NCBI GenBank assembly: GCA_964479445.1 | Contig: CAYZMH010000014.1 | Coordinates: forward strand, 1 to 41,913 | Direction of reading: 5' to 3' | Length of the DNA stretch: 41,913 nucleotides | DNA from: CAYZMH01 sp964479445 | Lineage (GTDB): Bacteria > Bacteroidota > Bacteroidia > Bacteroidales > GCA-2748055 | Shown here: positions 1 to 10,259 of the stretch, piece after piece | How the letters are laid out: each line of letters begins with the position of its first letter | Numbering within the stretch: the first letter of the stretch is position 1 | Notes under the pieces: generated by a model | What the model was told of the DNA's origin: nothing | Seen by the model: only the letters and a program-made list of their open reading frames with translations | The model's database searches: none | Made by a program: the position numbers and the translations under genes

Positions 1-371
1 GCCGGGATGGTGAGCGTTATCTGCCCCTGGTCCAGGAATGCTGCTTCATAATAAGATTCCGGCGACAGGTGCAGGGTATCCCCGGTGGTGGCATCGATGA
101 TGTTTTCAGCCAGCTCAGGGGCATAGGCCACCGTTACATTCCGGTCGACCTCATTTTCATACACCCCGCCCATGGTGATACCGATGGTGAAGGCCTGTTC
201 CCGGTCGATGGAGTTATCACCCACCGCTTCGTCGCCAAGGATAAGTGTCCGGATGGGCTTTTGAAAAGGAAAGTAGACCGTGGTGTAACTGTAATCATCA
301 AATTCAATATCCCTATTCGTACAAGAGAACAGGAGAATTCCGGTAAATACTATGGTTATTATCTTTTTCAT
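1..371 (-). CDS. DUF1735-type surface lipoprotein, partial (C-terminus beyond left edge)
   Basis: Reading the minus strand from the ATG at 371 gives an open frame of 123 codons that runs off the window. It starts with a lipoprotein signal (MKKIITIVFTGILLFSC; lipobox Cys17) followed by a beta-rich domain with the VYFPFQKPIRT... opening and the D/E-rich 'GDNSIDREQAFTIGI' segment typical of DUF1735 (BT_3987-like) domains. Proteins of this kind are coded after susD in many Bacteroidetes loci and are surface glycan-binding or glycan-degrading lipoproteins. An AGGAAAG ribosome-binding sequence lies a few bases before the ATG. It is 62 bp after the SusD stop, so it is probably the fifth gene of the operon. 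What follows DUF1735 (for example a lectin, F5/8C or glycosidase domain) cannot be seen. Family assignment is from pattern recognition. Confidence 0.8.
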   Translation of the reverse strand, partial: MKKIITIVFTGILLFSCTNRDIEFDDYSYTTVYFPFQKPIRTLILGDEAVGDNSIDREQAFTIGITMGGVYENEVDRNVTVAYAPELAENIIDATTGDTLHLSPESYYEAAFLDQGQITLTIP

Positions 372-433
372 GTCTTTCCTGTTAGTAAATCTGAGTTATA
401 TGCGATGTATTTCTTTATTGCTCTGGCAGCACA

Positions 434-2173
434 CTAATTCCAGCCCTCATTCTGAACCAGTTCATATTTCAGGGTTTCTCCATAGGGGACCGGACCATAG
501 ATCTGGTAGTCCTGGTAATTTCGTTTCTCCACCTCCACGTAGGTATAGGTGGTTCCGTCTGCAGACACCTGTGCCCCGTGGACCGGTTCTTTCATCACAT
601 CGGTCATTTCCCACCGCCTGAGGTCCCAGAACCGTTGGTTCTCAAAGCACATCTCGAGGCGGCGCTCGTTCCTGATCAGGTCTGCGAACTCCCCGAGGGC
701 AATGGAAATATCCACGTAGGATGTGGCTGTGATACCTGCCCGCTCGCGGATGGCATTGATCACGCTTTTCGCCGTATATCCGCCGATCTCTCCATCGGGA
801 CCCACCGCCTCGTTGGCTGCCTCGGCGAACATGAGCAGCACGTCGGTATAGCGTGCATAGACGTAATAGTGAATGCCCGATGAGTTCACCGCCGGGTTCA
901 CGTCTACCCCCAGGTTCATGAATTTTTTCACGTAGTATCCGGTCAGGGATCGATTGGGATCGGAACTGCCAATGGCATCCTGCGAGCCGGCCGCTGTATT
1001 GATAACCAGCGTATCGGCATCCTCCGTACCCGCGTTCCGTATATAGGTTGCCCCGTTGTAGAAAATATATTTCGACAGCCTGGGATCCCTGTTTGAGAAA
1101 GGATCGGAGGATTCGATCTTGGTGATATCGGCCGGAATACCGGTCTCCATGGGGAATGCATTCACCAGTTCCTGCGTGGGGTTGGTGTTTCCCTCCCCGT
1201 ACCATGAGGGAGGATAATTATTTTGCTCCCATCCGTTGATATTTCTGCGGGAGGAGTACCAGAACACTTCCGGGTGTTCGTTCCCCGATGCTACGTCATT
1301 ATTGCTGTAGAACTCCAGGTGATCCTGGTTCTCAGAAGCTATTTCACCCAGTCCCCCGTTCAGGTCCATGATTGCGGCAGCTGATTCGGCCGCCTGCTGG
1401 TAGGTGTAGGTACCGTCGGAATAAGCCGGACTGGCAGCGTACAACAATGTTTTTGTCTTTAGCAATCGCACCGCCATTCCGTTGATCCGGTTGGTAAAAT
1501 CGCTTCCATACCCCAGGTTGTAAAAACTATCACCGCTGTCGGTGTACCGGTCGGGCAACAACGCAATGGCGCTGTCGCAATCTGCCAGGATGAACTCCAC
1601 CAGCTCATTGAATGACGATCTCGGGATCTCGTAACCATCGGGATCACCCGGGTCAAGCACATGGTCCACAATGGGCACCCCGAGCATCTCCCCGTTGGCT
1701 CCCATCCCTGCATGCGCCTGCATGAGTCCGAAATAGTACCAGGCACGCAGGCCATAGGCTTCGCCTTTGAGTCTTTTCGCATACATTTCGTCCACGTTTT
1801 CAAATTCCCAGTACCATTCAACCTCCGAGGTCTCCTCCAAAAATGTGTTGATATAGGCGATGCTTTCGTAGGAGTCATCCCAGACGCCGAACGGATTGAA
1901 GTTGGAGGTCCAGCCCCCTTCGTTGGCATTTTTTACATTGGAGGACGGATTATTGGTTACGGCATCATCGCTGCCGTATGCCAGGTTGAAATTGGAGTGA
2001 TTGTCAGGGAGTTCGATGTAGGCTTTCAGAAGCAGCCCTTCCGCGTAATTGGTATAATTTTTCACATCCTCCAGCGTATAGACATTGGAGGGGTCAGGCT
2101 CCATCAGTTCGCAGCTGGAGAGAAACAGTACCGGTATCAGTATTCCTGGTATAATATATTTTAATCTCTTCAT
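434..2173 (-). CDS. RagB/SusD family nutrient-uptake outer-membrane lipoprotein (second SusD of the operon)
   Basis: 579 residues with a lipoprotein signal ending in LSSC (Cys21), so it is anchored in the outer membrane. The C-terminal third carries the family hallmark, a YTDVLLMFAEAANEA helix followed by IRNERRLEMCFENQRFWDLR near residues 495-515. SusD proteins are helical TPR-rich lids that capture oligosaccharides over the SusC barrel. It lies 29 bp downstream of its SusC (2203-5106) and is the fourth gene of a tandem SusCD-SusCD operon. Length is normal for the family and no damage is visible. The substrate cannot be read from the sequence. Confidence 0.95.
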   Translation of the reverse strand: MKRLKYIIPGILIPVLFLSSCELMEPDPSNVYTLEDVKNYTNYAEGLLLKAYIELPDNHSNFNLAYGSDDAVTNNPSSNVKNANEGGWTSNFNPFGVWDDSYESIAYINTFLEETSEVEWYWEFENVDEMYAKRLKGEAYGLRAWYYFGLMQAHAGMGANGEMLGVPIVDHVLDPGDPDGYEIPRSSFNELVEFILADCDSAIALLPDRYTDSGDSFYNLGYGSDFTNRINGMAVRLLKTKTLLYAASPAYSDGTYTYQQAAESAAAIMDLNGGLGEIASENQDHLEFYSNNDVASGNEHPEVFWYSSRRNINGWEQNNYPPSWYGEGNTNPTQELVNAFPMETGIPADITKIESSDPFSNRDPRLSKYIFYNGATYIRNAGTEDADTLVINTAAGSQDAIGSSDPNRSLTGYYVKKFMNLGVDVNPAVNSSGIHYYVYARYTDVLLMFAEAANEAVGPDGEIGGYTAKSVINAIRERAGITATSYVDISIALGEFADLIRNERRLEMCFENQRFWDLRRWEMTDVMKEPVHGAQVSADGTTYTYVEVEKRNYQDYQIYGPVPYGETLKYELVQNEGWN

Positions 2174-2202
2174 ATCAGTGTATTTTATAAGATGTTTAGC
2201 CT

Positions 2203-5106
2203 TTAGAATGAGGTTACAATACCCACGACCACGCTTCGAGTTCTCGGACTGTTATACGGGGTTACCTCGGTGTACTCTTTGTTCTTGTTAAGTATCGCAA
2301 GATTGCTTCCCCTTACGTACACCTGGGAGTCCTGAAGGAAGGATAATGCACTTCCCCCGTCGAAATGATAGGTGAGCTGCACCGTTGGAAGAACGAATGC
2401 GTCATTTGCAAAAATCCAGTAACTCGAATTGCGGTCATTGTTCCCCCCGCTCCTGGTAGTCAGCCGGGGATGCATGGCATTGACATCCTGGTTGTCGGGT
2501 CCGTATGCCCGCAGCGCGTACTCTGAATACTTCACATCGCCGATCACCTGGAAGTAGCCTTCCTCCACATCCTGGCCGTCGGATTCATTGCGGCTGTTGG
2601 AATCTCCCAACCGGCCCACGCCAAGGATATAGAGTCCGAAATTCCTGTACCGCAGGTCCAGATAGGCACTGTACTGGGTGCGTCTTCCATGGCCGACAAT
2701 GCGCTGGTCGAGCTGGTCAATGATACCGTCGCCGTTCTGATCAAGGTACCTTATATCACCGGGCTGTACCGAACCGAATGACGGCTCGGGCAGTCCGTCC
2801 ACCAGCGAACCATCCCCGTTAAAATCGCTTTCGCTGTAGAGGGGCTGACCAGGATCCGCAACCAGGGCCCAGATCGCATCGGTGGCGGTCCCTTCCCGGA
2901 TGAGTTCTGCATCCACACCTTCATACAATGGTTCATCTCTTTTGGTGATCTCCGGGGTAATGTTCATTACGGCCCCTCCGACAGTAGCATAGAAGTCCGC
3001 GGATACGTGGTAGGTATAATCCAGTCCGAATTCGATCCCGGTTGTTCTGTCGCTGTTAAAATTGGCAAATACCAGGTCCTCGAAACCCAGCACCTCCGGG
3101 TAGGTAAACCTCATCTCGGTAACATTGCCGATGGAGTGACTCCGGAACCAACCCAGCTCCAGGTGGAGGGAATTATCGAGCAACAGGGCCTCGAGACCGG
3201 CGGAAATATCCTCCCGTTTTTGCAGGACGATTTCGTTGGAAGCCGTGGAAAACTCCGTCTCATTGTTGTCCCTGCCATCATTATTATACTCAAAATTGGC
3301 TCCCCTGACAAAGGTATTGGCATACCTGAAGTAATCCTGGTTGCTGTTTCCCCAGTGATCGTTTTTTGAAATGCCGTATGACCCTCTTAATTTCAGGTGG
3401 TTGATCAGCGGCACATTATCCATGAAGCGCTCCTCGGAGATGATCCAGGCAGCTCCCACGGTCGGGGCAAACTCAAAATTATCACCGGGAGGCAGCTTCT
3501 TCGAGCCGATGCGCATAAGCGATCCCTCCAGCACATATTTCTTATCGTACATGTAGTTTGCCGTTACGCCGTAATGCATCAGCGCCTGGCTCTGGAAAGC
3601 CCCTTCAGGGGTAAATACATTCCCGTACAAGACCGCCATTGCGGATATGTCGTGAATTCCGAAGTTCCTGTCATAGTTCAGGTTACCGTAAAACGTTATA
3701 TCACGGTAATAGGTGGAATTTCCATTGTTGGTATTGTACTGGTCGCGGGGCACATCTTCCCCATGGATAAAGACGGTGTCCAGGACACCGGTTGAATCCA
3801 GCACGGGCTCATAGATGGCATATTCATAGTTTTGTTGCGAAAAGAGGGTGTTATAGAAGCTCATTCCGCCATATCCTTTGGCAGACAGACCCTCTGTGAT
3901 GAAGCTCAGATCCACATCCAGGTTGCTGCTGAACTGGGCCAGTGTTCGCCGGTAGTTCACCCTCCCGTTCTGGATCAGGTCTCCCAGGATCTGGTTATTC
4001 GCATAGGTGGAGTTACCCCCCAGGAGCATCCCTTCGTGCAAATTGGCCTCATCGAGGACAAAATTTCGTGTCTCTTCGTCCTGGATCAGGTTGGGATCCC
4101 ACAGGACGGGGTAGGCGTTGGGTTTGATCGTTGCAAATTTATCCCAGAAATCATCCTCCCCGGGTGCGGTGGACACGTTGGGGCGGTCGTTGATGGTAAG
4201 CCTGGCCACGGCCTGCACTCCCATTTTCATGTAATCATTGATCTTAAAGTCCAGGTTCCCCCTGAAATTGAAATGGTTGTTGATATCGGGTATCTCCGTA
4301 TTCAACCATCCGTTATCCTGTCCCCACTCGGTATTGACATAATACTGGGCATTGCGATTCCCGCCGGATATGTCGAAGATCACATTGGTGCTGTTTCTGA
4401 ATTCCCGCAGGTAATCCTCTGTATAGAAATCGTTATCGGGGTATAGTGCAGAAGACTCTCCGCTGCGCGTGATATCAATGTCCTCCTGGGTGTAAATGGG
4501 ATCCAGTCCGTCATTCACCAGCGCTTCATTGTATTTTTCCATATAATCCGCCGCGTTGAGGAAATTGGGCAGGGCCCGCGGCTGGGAAATGGTATGCTGA
4601 GCACTCACCCTGATCCGGGTATCCCCCGGTTTCCCTCTTTTTGTATTGATCAGGATAACCCCCTGGTCACCCATGGCGCCATAGACCGCTTTGGAAACCG
4701 CATCTTTCAGCACCACGATGGATTCAACTTCCAGCAGATTCAGGTTGTTGTAGTAAAATCCATCCTGTGGCACCCCGTCAATAACCACCACGGCACCTCC
4801 GGTACCCCAGGTGTTGTAGGTATCAAACAGACCGACCGCCTTGCCGTTCAGCGCCGAACCGATACCGATCCTTGAATCTCTGATAAACTCTTTCTGAGCA
4901 TCCACCACGTCAACCGAACCGGTTATCCGGTCTTTGTCTATTTCGTCAAAATAGAGATCAACCGTTTTGATTTCCTCGCCCACACTGTCCTTCAGGGAGG
5001 CTGCACCCGGCATCACTCCCTGGGTGTCCTGGGCTGAAAGCACTCCTGACAAGACGATGGACATGATCAGGCTTGAAAATATTTTCATGATATTTATTTT
5101 ACTCAT
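2203..5106 (-). CDS. SusC/RagA-type TonB-dependent transporter, short form without N-terminal carboxypeptidase-like domain
   Basis: 967 residues. A signal peptide (cleavage near VLSAQ) is followed by an unusual acidic segment (residues about 27-60), then directly by the TonB plug (about 60-165) with GAVVVIDGVPQDG, ESIVVLKDAVSKAVYGAMG and GVILINTKRG. The barrel follows and ends in a terminal Phe. Canonical SusC proteins have a CarboxypepD_reg-like Ig domain before the plug, as the partner at 7050-10259 does; this one does not, which explains its smaller size. It forms the outer-membrane channel for the SusD at 434-2173. A second in-frame ATG at 5088 (MKIFSS) gives a more conventional signal peptide and could be the true start. 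Confidence 0.93.
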   Translation of the reverse strand: MSKINIMKIFSSLIMSIVLSGVLSAQDTQGVMPGAASLKDSVGEEIKTVDLYFDEIDKDRITGSVDVVDAQKEFIRDSRIGIGSALNGKAVGLFDTYNTWGTGGAVVVIDGVPQDGFYYNNLNLLEVESIVVLKDAVSKAVYGAMGDQGVILINTKRGKPGDTRIRVSAQHTISQPRALPNFLNAADYMEKYNEALVNDGLDPIYTQEDIDITRSGESSALYPDNDFYTEDYLREFRNSTNVIFDISGGNRNAQYYVNTEWGQDNGWLNTEIPDINNHFNFRGNLDFKINDYMKMGVQAVARLTINDRPNVSTAPGEDDFWDKFATIKPNAYPVLWDPNLIQDEETRNFVLDEANLHEGMLLGGNSTYANNQILGDLIQNGRVNYRRTLAQFSSNLDVDLSFITEGLSAKGYGGMSFYNTLFSQQNYEYAIYEPVLDSTGVLDTVFIHGEDVPRDQYNTNNGNSTYYRDITFYGNLNYDRNFGIHDISAMAVLYGNVFTPEGAFQSQALMHYGVTANYMYDKKYVLEGSLMRIGSKKLPPGDNFEFAPTVGAAWIISEERFMDNVPLINHLKLRGSYGISKNDHWGNSNQDYFRYANTFVRGANFEYNNDGRDNNETEFSTASNEIVLQKREDISAGLEALLLDNSLHLELGWFRSHSIGNVTEMRFTYPEVLGFEDLVFANFNSDRTTGIEFGLDYTYHVSADFYATVGGAVMNITPEITKRDEPLYEGVDAELIREGTATDAIWALVADPGQPLYSESDFNGDGSLVDGLPEPSFGSVQPGDIRYLDQNGDGIIDQLDQRIVGHGRRTQYSAYLDLRYRNFGLYILGVGRLGDSNSRNESDGQDVEEGYFQVIGDVKYSEYALRAYGPDNQDVNAMHPRLTTRSGGNNDRNSSYWIFANDAFVLPTVQLTYHFDGGSALSFLQDSQVYVRGSNLAILNKNKEYTEVTPYNSPRTRSVVVGIVTSF

Positions 5107-5133
5107 AATTTCTTATCAAATGGGGTTAAACAA

Positions 5134-7032
5134 TTACCATCCGGGATTTTGCTCCCAGGTCTCCGCAAAAAATACATCCTCATCAAGGAAGGGCATCCAG
5201 TAGTGGGCATCCTTGAATACATAATTCCCGCTGTCGGGCGCTTTTAAACGCTCCACGCTTCCGTCGTCAATGGGATTGGCCACATCGGCATTGCCTCCTA
5301 CCAGGTCGAATTTCAGCACTTCGATGGGTGTCCCGTCCTTGTAATGGGCGATTTTCCATCTGCGCATATCGTACCAGTAGTGCCCTTCATAGGCCAGTTC
5401 AACGGCCCGTTCGTTGCGGTAGAGCACCCTGAACGGATCCAGGTTCCCGTCATAGGCCTGCTCCTCTGTTTGCGGCATGAGGTAATCATAGTCAGCCAGG
5501 GTGGTGGCAACATCCGGCATCCCGGCTCGCTCTCTTACGATATTGACCGCATCTGCTGCCGACATCGTTCCACCGGTGGGAACCGCATTGTAATCTTCAC
5601 TGAGTTCGTAAGCTGCCTCCGCATAGGTAAGGTAGATATCGGCTAACCGGAGGTAGGGAGTGGCATACCCGTTGCCTTCATAGTCGGGATTATTCACCCC
5701 GTCGGCAAAGTATTTGCGCACGATGAAGCAGTTAAACTGTTTTGCCCTCACCCCGTTTGCCTGGTTAATCACTTTGGTACCTACCGTATCGCCGTGCACA
5801 TAGAATACTTTATAGAACCGGGGGTCACGGCCTTCCCACCTTTTGGCGGCATCCTGGTCGTATTCAGGTCTGTACCGCGTACCATCGGCCATTTCAAACT
5901 TATCGGCATACTGACAATTCCCCTGTGCACCGTCCTGGTTGGTAAGCTGTTTGTCTCCATAGGCCCGTCCGGCTGTCTGTCTGACCGTTACCGCCCCGAA
6001 TGCACTGGTTGGTTTTTTCCACAGCACTTCGGGGGTACCGGGCTGAATGCCTCCGTCGGCCAGCACGAATATCCGCTGGTAATCCTCCCAATCTGTGAGT
6101 CCGTCTGCATTGACCGCCGGCATTCCTGCCGGTTGCTGACCGATGATGCTTTTCGCCTCATCGATCACAGCTTCGCAGGCAACCACGCAGCGCCCGAGAA
6201 GCTCGTCATCGTATTCTGCCACCCCGGTGGAAAATTCATTGAACAGGGGGCTCGCCGAGTGCTGCAGTGCTTTTGCGATATACCCCAGCGCAGCAGCTTT
6301 TGTCGGTCGTCCCCAGTTGATGTTGGCATCGGGCCACACAGAAGGCAACAGTTCTGCTGCCTGTTCCATATCTTCTATGACCCGTTCAAAAACAGCCTGG
6401 CAGTCGGTATAGGTCTTTCCGTCCTTTTCATAGGACCAATGGCGGTTCATATACTCATATTCCGAGCCACTTGGAATAACGGTATCTACATAGGGAATGG
6501 TTCCCCATATCCTTACAAATTCATAATGCCAGAAGGCCCGGTAGAAAAGTGCCTGACCTTTCAGCCAGTTTCTCTCCTCCGCGGTGGCTTCCGCCGGTGC
6601 TCCGGTGCGCAATTTGTCCACGCAGATGTTGGCTATCCGCACCGCCTTCCACATGTGGGAATAGAGTCCGAAATTCGCTTCCTCGTGGTCAGACCCCTCT
6701 GTATGGGGAAAAAAGATCGAGTGGGCGGCCATCAGGCCACCTCCTGACCGTGCGTAGAGTCCGAGGTTCGCCTTGGTAACGGAGAACCCTGAATAGGCTA
6801 CCGCTTCACCTCCCAGTGAATGAACACGCCGGGCCCCGCCCCTGGTATAATCCTTGATCATAACAGGAAGCTGATCCTGGAAGCCCTGGAAGTCTTTGTA
6901 GGTAGAAAATATATCCTCCTCGGTCAACCCGGCTTCAACGGGTATATCAAGGTAATCCTCACAGCCCGTGATGGAAACCACAAGGACCAGTGTCAGTATG
7001 TAATATAGTGCTTTATTTTTCATTGCGTCCAT
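5134..7032 (-). CDS. RagB/SusD family outer-membrane lipoprotein (first SusD of the operon)
   Basis: 632 residues with a lipoprotein signal and lipobox VSITGC (Cys24), followed by EDYLDIP, a common mature SusD start. SusD_RagB signatures occur near the C-terminus: YLRLADIYLTYAEAAYE and LYRNERAVELAYEGHYWYDM. It begins 17 bp after the stop of its SusC (7050-10259) and ends 27 bp before the next SusC start, so all are probably co-transcribed. An alternative ATG three codons in (7023) would give a slightly shorter signal peptide. Role: glycan capture on the cell surface with the adjacent transporter. Confidence 0.95.
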   Translation of the reverse strand: MDAMKNKALYYILTLVLVVSITGCEDYLDIPVEAGLTEEDIFSTYKDFQGFQDQLPVMIKDYTRGGARRVHSLGGEAVAYSGFSVTKANLGLYARSGGGLMAAHSIFFPHTEGSDHEEANFGLYSHMWKAVRIANICVDKLRTGAPAEATAEERNWLKGQALFYRAFWHYEFVRIWGTIPYVDTVIPSGSEYEYMNRHWSYEKDGKTYTDCQAVFERVIEDMEQAAELLPSVWPDANINWGRPTKAAALGYIAKALQHSASPLFNEFSTGVAEYDDELLGRCVVACEAVIDEAKSIIGQQPAGMPAVNADGLTDWEDYQRIFVLADGGIQPGTPEVLWKKPTSAFGAVTVRQTAGRAYGDKQLTNQDGAQGNCQYADKFEMADGTRYRPEYDQDAAKRWEGRDPRFYKVFYVHGDTVGTKVINQANGVRAKQFNCFIVRKYFADGVNNPDYEGNGYATPYLRLADIYLTYAEAAYELSEDYNAVPTGGTMSAADAVNIVRERAGMPDVATTLADYDYLMPQTEEQAYDGNLDPFRVLYRNERAVELAYEGHYWYDMRRWKIAHYKDGTPIEVLKFDLVGGNADVANPIDDGSVERLKAPDSGNYVFKDAHYWMPFLDEDVFFAETWEQNPGW

Positions 7033-7049
7033 TTTAATCGTCTCAACGT

Positions 7050-10000
7050 TTAGAATTGTACTCTCAGACCGAAGTTCACCTGTTTCTTGGTCGGGTAGTT
7101 CTTTAGACTGTGCTGTGCGCCTACCCCGTCATCCGGCATGATGGACCACAGCCAGAGGTTTCTTCCGTTCACATAGAACTGAACCCTGGAAATCTGTATC
7201 CGGTTTGTCCATTGCTCCGGCAGGCTGTATGCTATCTGGGCGGCCTGTATTCTCAGGAAAGAACCATCGTACCGCTGGTAGTGGCCGGTCGGATCCCATT
7301 TTGCTCCCCTGCTGAGCGCGGGATAGTTGGGATCAACCCTGTTGTAGGTCCAGGATCGGTCCAGCAGGTAATTGGGAATAAAGGCTCTTTCAAAGTTGAA
7401 TTTGGAATCACTGATCCGGCGGGTCACGTTGTAGGCTCCGACAAACTGGATCGAAAATTCCAGTCCGCGGTAGTCTGCCCCGAGTGAAAGGCCGTAATTG
7501 TTCTGGGGATAGACCGGGTACCCGTATGGAACCACATCATCGGAACTTTCGTAGAGTCCGTCCGCATCAAAATCGATCAGGACCACATCGCCGGGCATCC
7601 GCTGTCCGTTCTGCCCCCCGGTTGAAGATCCGGGTGTCGAATAGAGGTCATCCCAGCTGTCGATGATCCCGGAGGCCATGGAAGTGCGTGTCTGGTTGAG
7701 AGGAAATCCTTTTGCAGCCCTGTATGAGGGGGTCAGTGGCGGATCCTCTTTAAAAAGAATTTCACTTCGTGCAACCGACCAGTTTGCCTTGACCCAGTAA
7801 TTAAACACATTGGAAACAGAATTCCGGTAGGTAATTTCGAATTCCATTCCCCGGGATTCTGCCTCCCCCAGGTTCGCTGCGGAAAAAGCCGGAACACCGC
7901 TAACGGAGGGCACCTGGCGCTGATTGGCTGCAATGAGCATATCGTACCGGTACTCGTCCCAGAGGTCGAGCGACATGGAGATCCGGTTATCGATTAACCC
8001 GATATCCACGCCCAGGTTCTGCTTCCTGGCGGTCTCCCAACGCAGGTCGGGATTCCCGGGTGTTCCCTCTGAAGTACGCAGATAGCCATCATAATCGGAA
8101 AAGGGATAACCGAACCGGGATTCCTCGATCGTAGTGGGATTAATGAACGTTTCCCAAACCGTTACATACGGCCACTGCCCCCCGGCGTTTACGCGGTCGT
8201 TCCCGACCAGGCCCCATGAATACCTTACCTTGAACCGGTTGAGCCATTCGAGGGCTGCTGCATCACGAAGAAAGGGTTCGTTGGTAATCATCCAGCTACC
8301 GCCCACGGAGGGAAAGAGATCGAATTTGTAGCCCGGACCGAATTTTTCTGATCCGTTGTAGGCCCCGTTCACCTCCAGGAAGTAGCGCCTGTCGTAGTTA
8401 TAGGTTAACCGTCCGATCCAGTCTTCGCGCTTATTGGGCCAGTTGCTACCCCTGACCTCTTCCTGCCGGCTGAACACCGCGGTTCCTGTTACATCGTGTG
8501 CACCGAAGGTGCGTGCATAATTCAGCCGGGCCTCATAATAGAGGTTACGCCGGGTAGCATTGGCTCTTCCGAAAGGTGCATCATAGTTTACGGGCTGTTC
8601 AATCCAGCCAAAGCCTGCCCCTGTGGCACCTCCGCCGCCTACATCCCAGACGGTTGTGGGAAAAGCCATATTGGCCGTATCCCCATTGGCATATTTATAG
8701 ATCTCTGCTTCCTCATCGTAATACCCGCCGTTCAGGTAGAAGTCTTCGTTAATTGTTTTGGTAAGCACCCCGTCATCTCTCACCTCGAGTCCGGTTGCCT
8801 CAAACTTGTTATCATAGGCTAATTTGGCTGAAAATTTCAACCCCTCTGTGATAAACTTGAGGTCCTGTTCAAGGGTGTAATCCATATTGATGGTGGTGGT
8901 GTTATTGGCCTGGAGTCCGCTGTAATTCAACCGGTACAACGGATTAAATGCATTTAAATCAAGGTTCCTGGCACCGTAGACCCCATCTTCATATACAGGA
9001 ACCATGGCGTTGGGCGGGTAAGCGCTGATGGCATCATAAATACTGTTCAACCGGTACCCGGGAAGTGAATTCTGGAACGTCTGGATCCCGTAAACATTCA
9101 CCTTCAGGTTGGTTGTATTGGTCAGTTTCACATCGAAATTAGACCGGATATTGATCCGGTCGTAGCTGTAACCCGACACATAGCCCCGGCCCTGGTCTGT
9201 GGCGTTAAACAGGTCACCCGCATGGTTATACCCTGCATTTGCGAAGTACTTCAGGCGATCTGTTCCCCCGCGCACACTACCGTTGATTCGGTAGGACTGC
9301 GCAAAGTCCTTAAAAATAAGATCCAGCCAGTCCACGTTGGGATAGGCGTACGGGTAGGTGTTGTTGCGATAATACCCAATCTCCTGGTCGGAATAGTAAT
9401 AGTTGAGTCCGGCTGATCCGTCAATCCGCCGGGTCCGTTCCACGGCATGATTAAAGGCATCGACCGCATCCAACAGTCCGGCCGGCTCCACGATCTTACT
9501 CCAGGTCTCCACGGAGTATTCCCCTTCAAGGGTAAACTGCGCCTTGCCTTCCTCCCCGCGCTTGGTGGTGATCAGGATGACACCGTTCCCCCCTTTCACA
9601 CCGAACACCGCGGTTGCAGAAGCATCCTTTAACACGGAGATGCTCTCCACTTCATTGATGTCAATGTCATCGATCTCCCGTTCCACCCCATCCACAAGGA
9701 TTAACGGGGAGGCGTTGTTCCAGGTGTTTTTTCCGCGGATCAGGATTTCTGCCTGCCGGTAAACCCTCGAATCTCCCCCGCCCGCCAGGCCCGAAGTGGC
9801 CATGACAGCCATACCCGGAATGGCACCGGTGAGGGCGTCTCTCAGGTTGTTCACATTCCCGCTTGACCGGATATCTTCAGACTGTGCAACACCGATGGCC
9901 CCTACCACACTCTCTTTCCTCTGCTCACCGTATCCCACAACCACCACTTCATCCAATCCCACGGAACTGCTTTCCAGGGTTACATTGAACTCCTGTTCCG

Positions 10001-10259
10001 GACTGGTCACCTCGATCCGCTGCGTTTCCATTCCGACGAATGAAAACACGAGTACGTCTCCGACGGAAACTCCATCCAGGGAAAACTCACCATCCGTACC
10101 GGTGATGGTACCAACGGTCTTTCCCTCGATGGCAACGTTCACCCCGGGCATCATTTCACCGTTCTCGTCCACAACAGTACCGGTAACCACCCCCTGTTGG
10201 GCGAATACTGTCCATGTTCCAAATAATACGAAACAAAAAATGAAAAGGGATTTTTTCAT
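7050..10259 (-). CDS. SusC/RagA-type TonB-dependent transporter, full-length form (first gene of the operon)
   Basis: With the start at 10259 (MKKSLFIFCFVLF) the protein has 1069 residues and a clean signal peptide ending in VFAQQ. An open frame continues 24 codons upstream but that part is not signal-like, so I rejected it. Domains: CarboxypepD_reg-like (about 20-100, GVVTGTVVDENGEMMPGVNV), TonB plug with EVVVVGYGEQ and PLILVDGVEREIDDID, ESISVLKDASATAVFG and GVILITTKRG, then a beta-barrel ending NFGLRVQF. It is the outer-membrane pore for SusD at 5134-7032. It is preceded by 245 bp of non-coding DNA containing an inverted repeat, beyond which lies the putative membrane regulator. No FecR-binding STN domain is seen, which argues against ECF-sigma control. 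Confidence 0.95.
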   Translation of the reverse strand: MKKSLFIFCFVLFGTWTVFAQQGVVTGTVVDENGEMMPGVNVAIEGKTVGTITGTDGEFSLDGVSVGDVLVFSFVGMETQRIEVTSPEQEFNVTLESSSVGLDEVVVVGYGEQRKESVVGAIGVAQSEDIRSSGNVNNLRDALTGAIPGMAVMATSGLAGGGDSRVYRQAEILIRGKNTWNNASPLILVDGVEREIDDIDINEVESISVLKDASATAVFGVKGGNGVILITTKRGEEGKAQFTLEGEYSVETWSKIVEPAGLLDAVDAFNHAVERTRRIDGSAGLNYYYSDQEIGYYRNNTYPYAYPNVDWLDLIFKDFAQSYRINGSVRGGTDRLKYFANAGYNHAGDLFNATDQGRGYVSGYSYDRINIRSNFDVKLTNTTNLKVNVYGIQTFQNSLPGYRLNSIYDAISAYPPNAMVPVYEDGVYGARNLDLNAFNPLYRLNYSGLQANNTTTINMDYTLEQDLKFITEGLKFSAKLAYDNKFEATGLEVRDDGVLTKTINEDFYLNGGYYDEEAEIYKYANGDTANMAFPTTVWDVGGGGATGAGFGWIEQPVNYDAPFGRANATRRNLYYEARLNYARTFGAHDVTGTAVFSRQEEVRGSNWPNKREDWIGRLTYNYDRRYFLEVNGAYNGSEKFGPGYKFDLFPSVGGSWMITNEPFLRDAAALEWLNRFKVRYSWGLVGNDRVNAGGQWPYVTVWETFINPTTIEESRFGYPFSDYDGYLRTSEGTPGNPDLRWETARKQNLGVDIGLIDNRISMSLDLWDEYRYDMLIAANQRQVPSVSGVPAFSAANLGEAESRGMEFEITYRNSVSNVFNYWVKANWSVARSEILFKEDPPLTPSYRAAKGFPLNQTRTSMASGIIDSWDDLYSTPGSSTGGQNGQRMPGDVVLIDFDADGLYESSDDVVPYGYPVYPQNNYGLSLGADYRGLEFSIQFVGAYNVTRRISDSKFNFERAFIPNYLLDRSWTYNRVDPNYPALSRGAKWDPTGHYQRYDGSFLRIQAAQIAYSLPEQWTNRIQISRVQFYVNGRNLWLWSIMPDDGVGAQHSLKNYPTKKQVNFGLRVQF

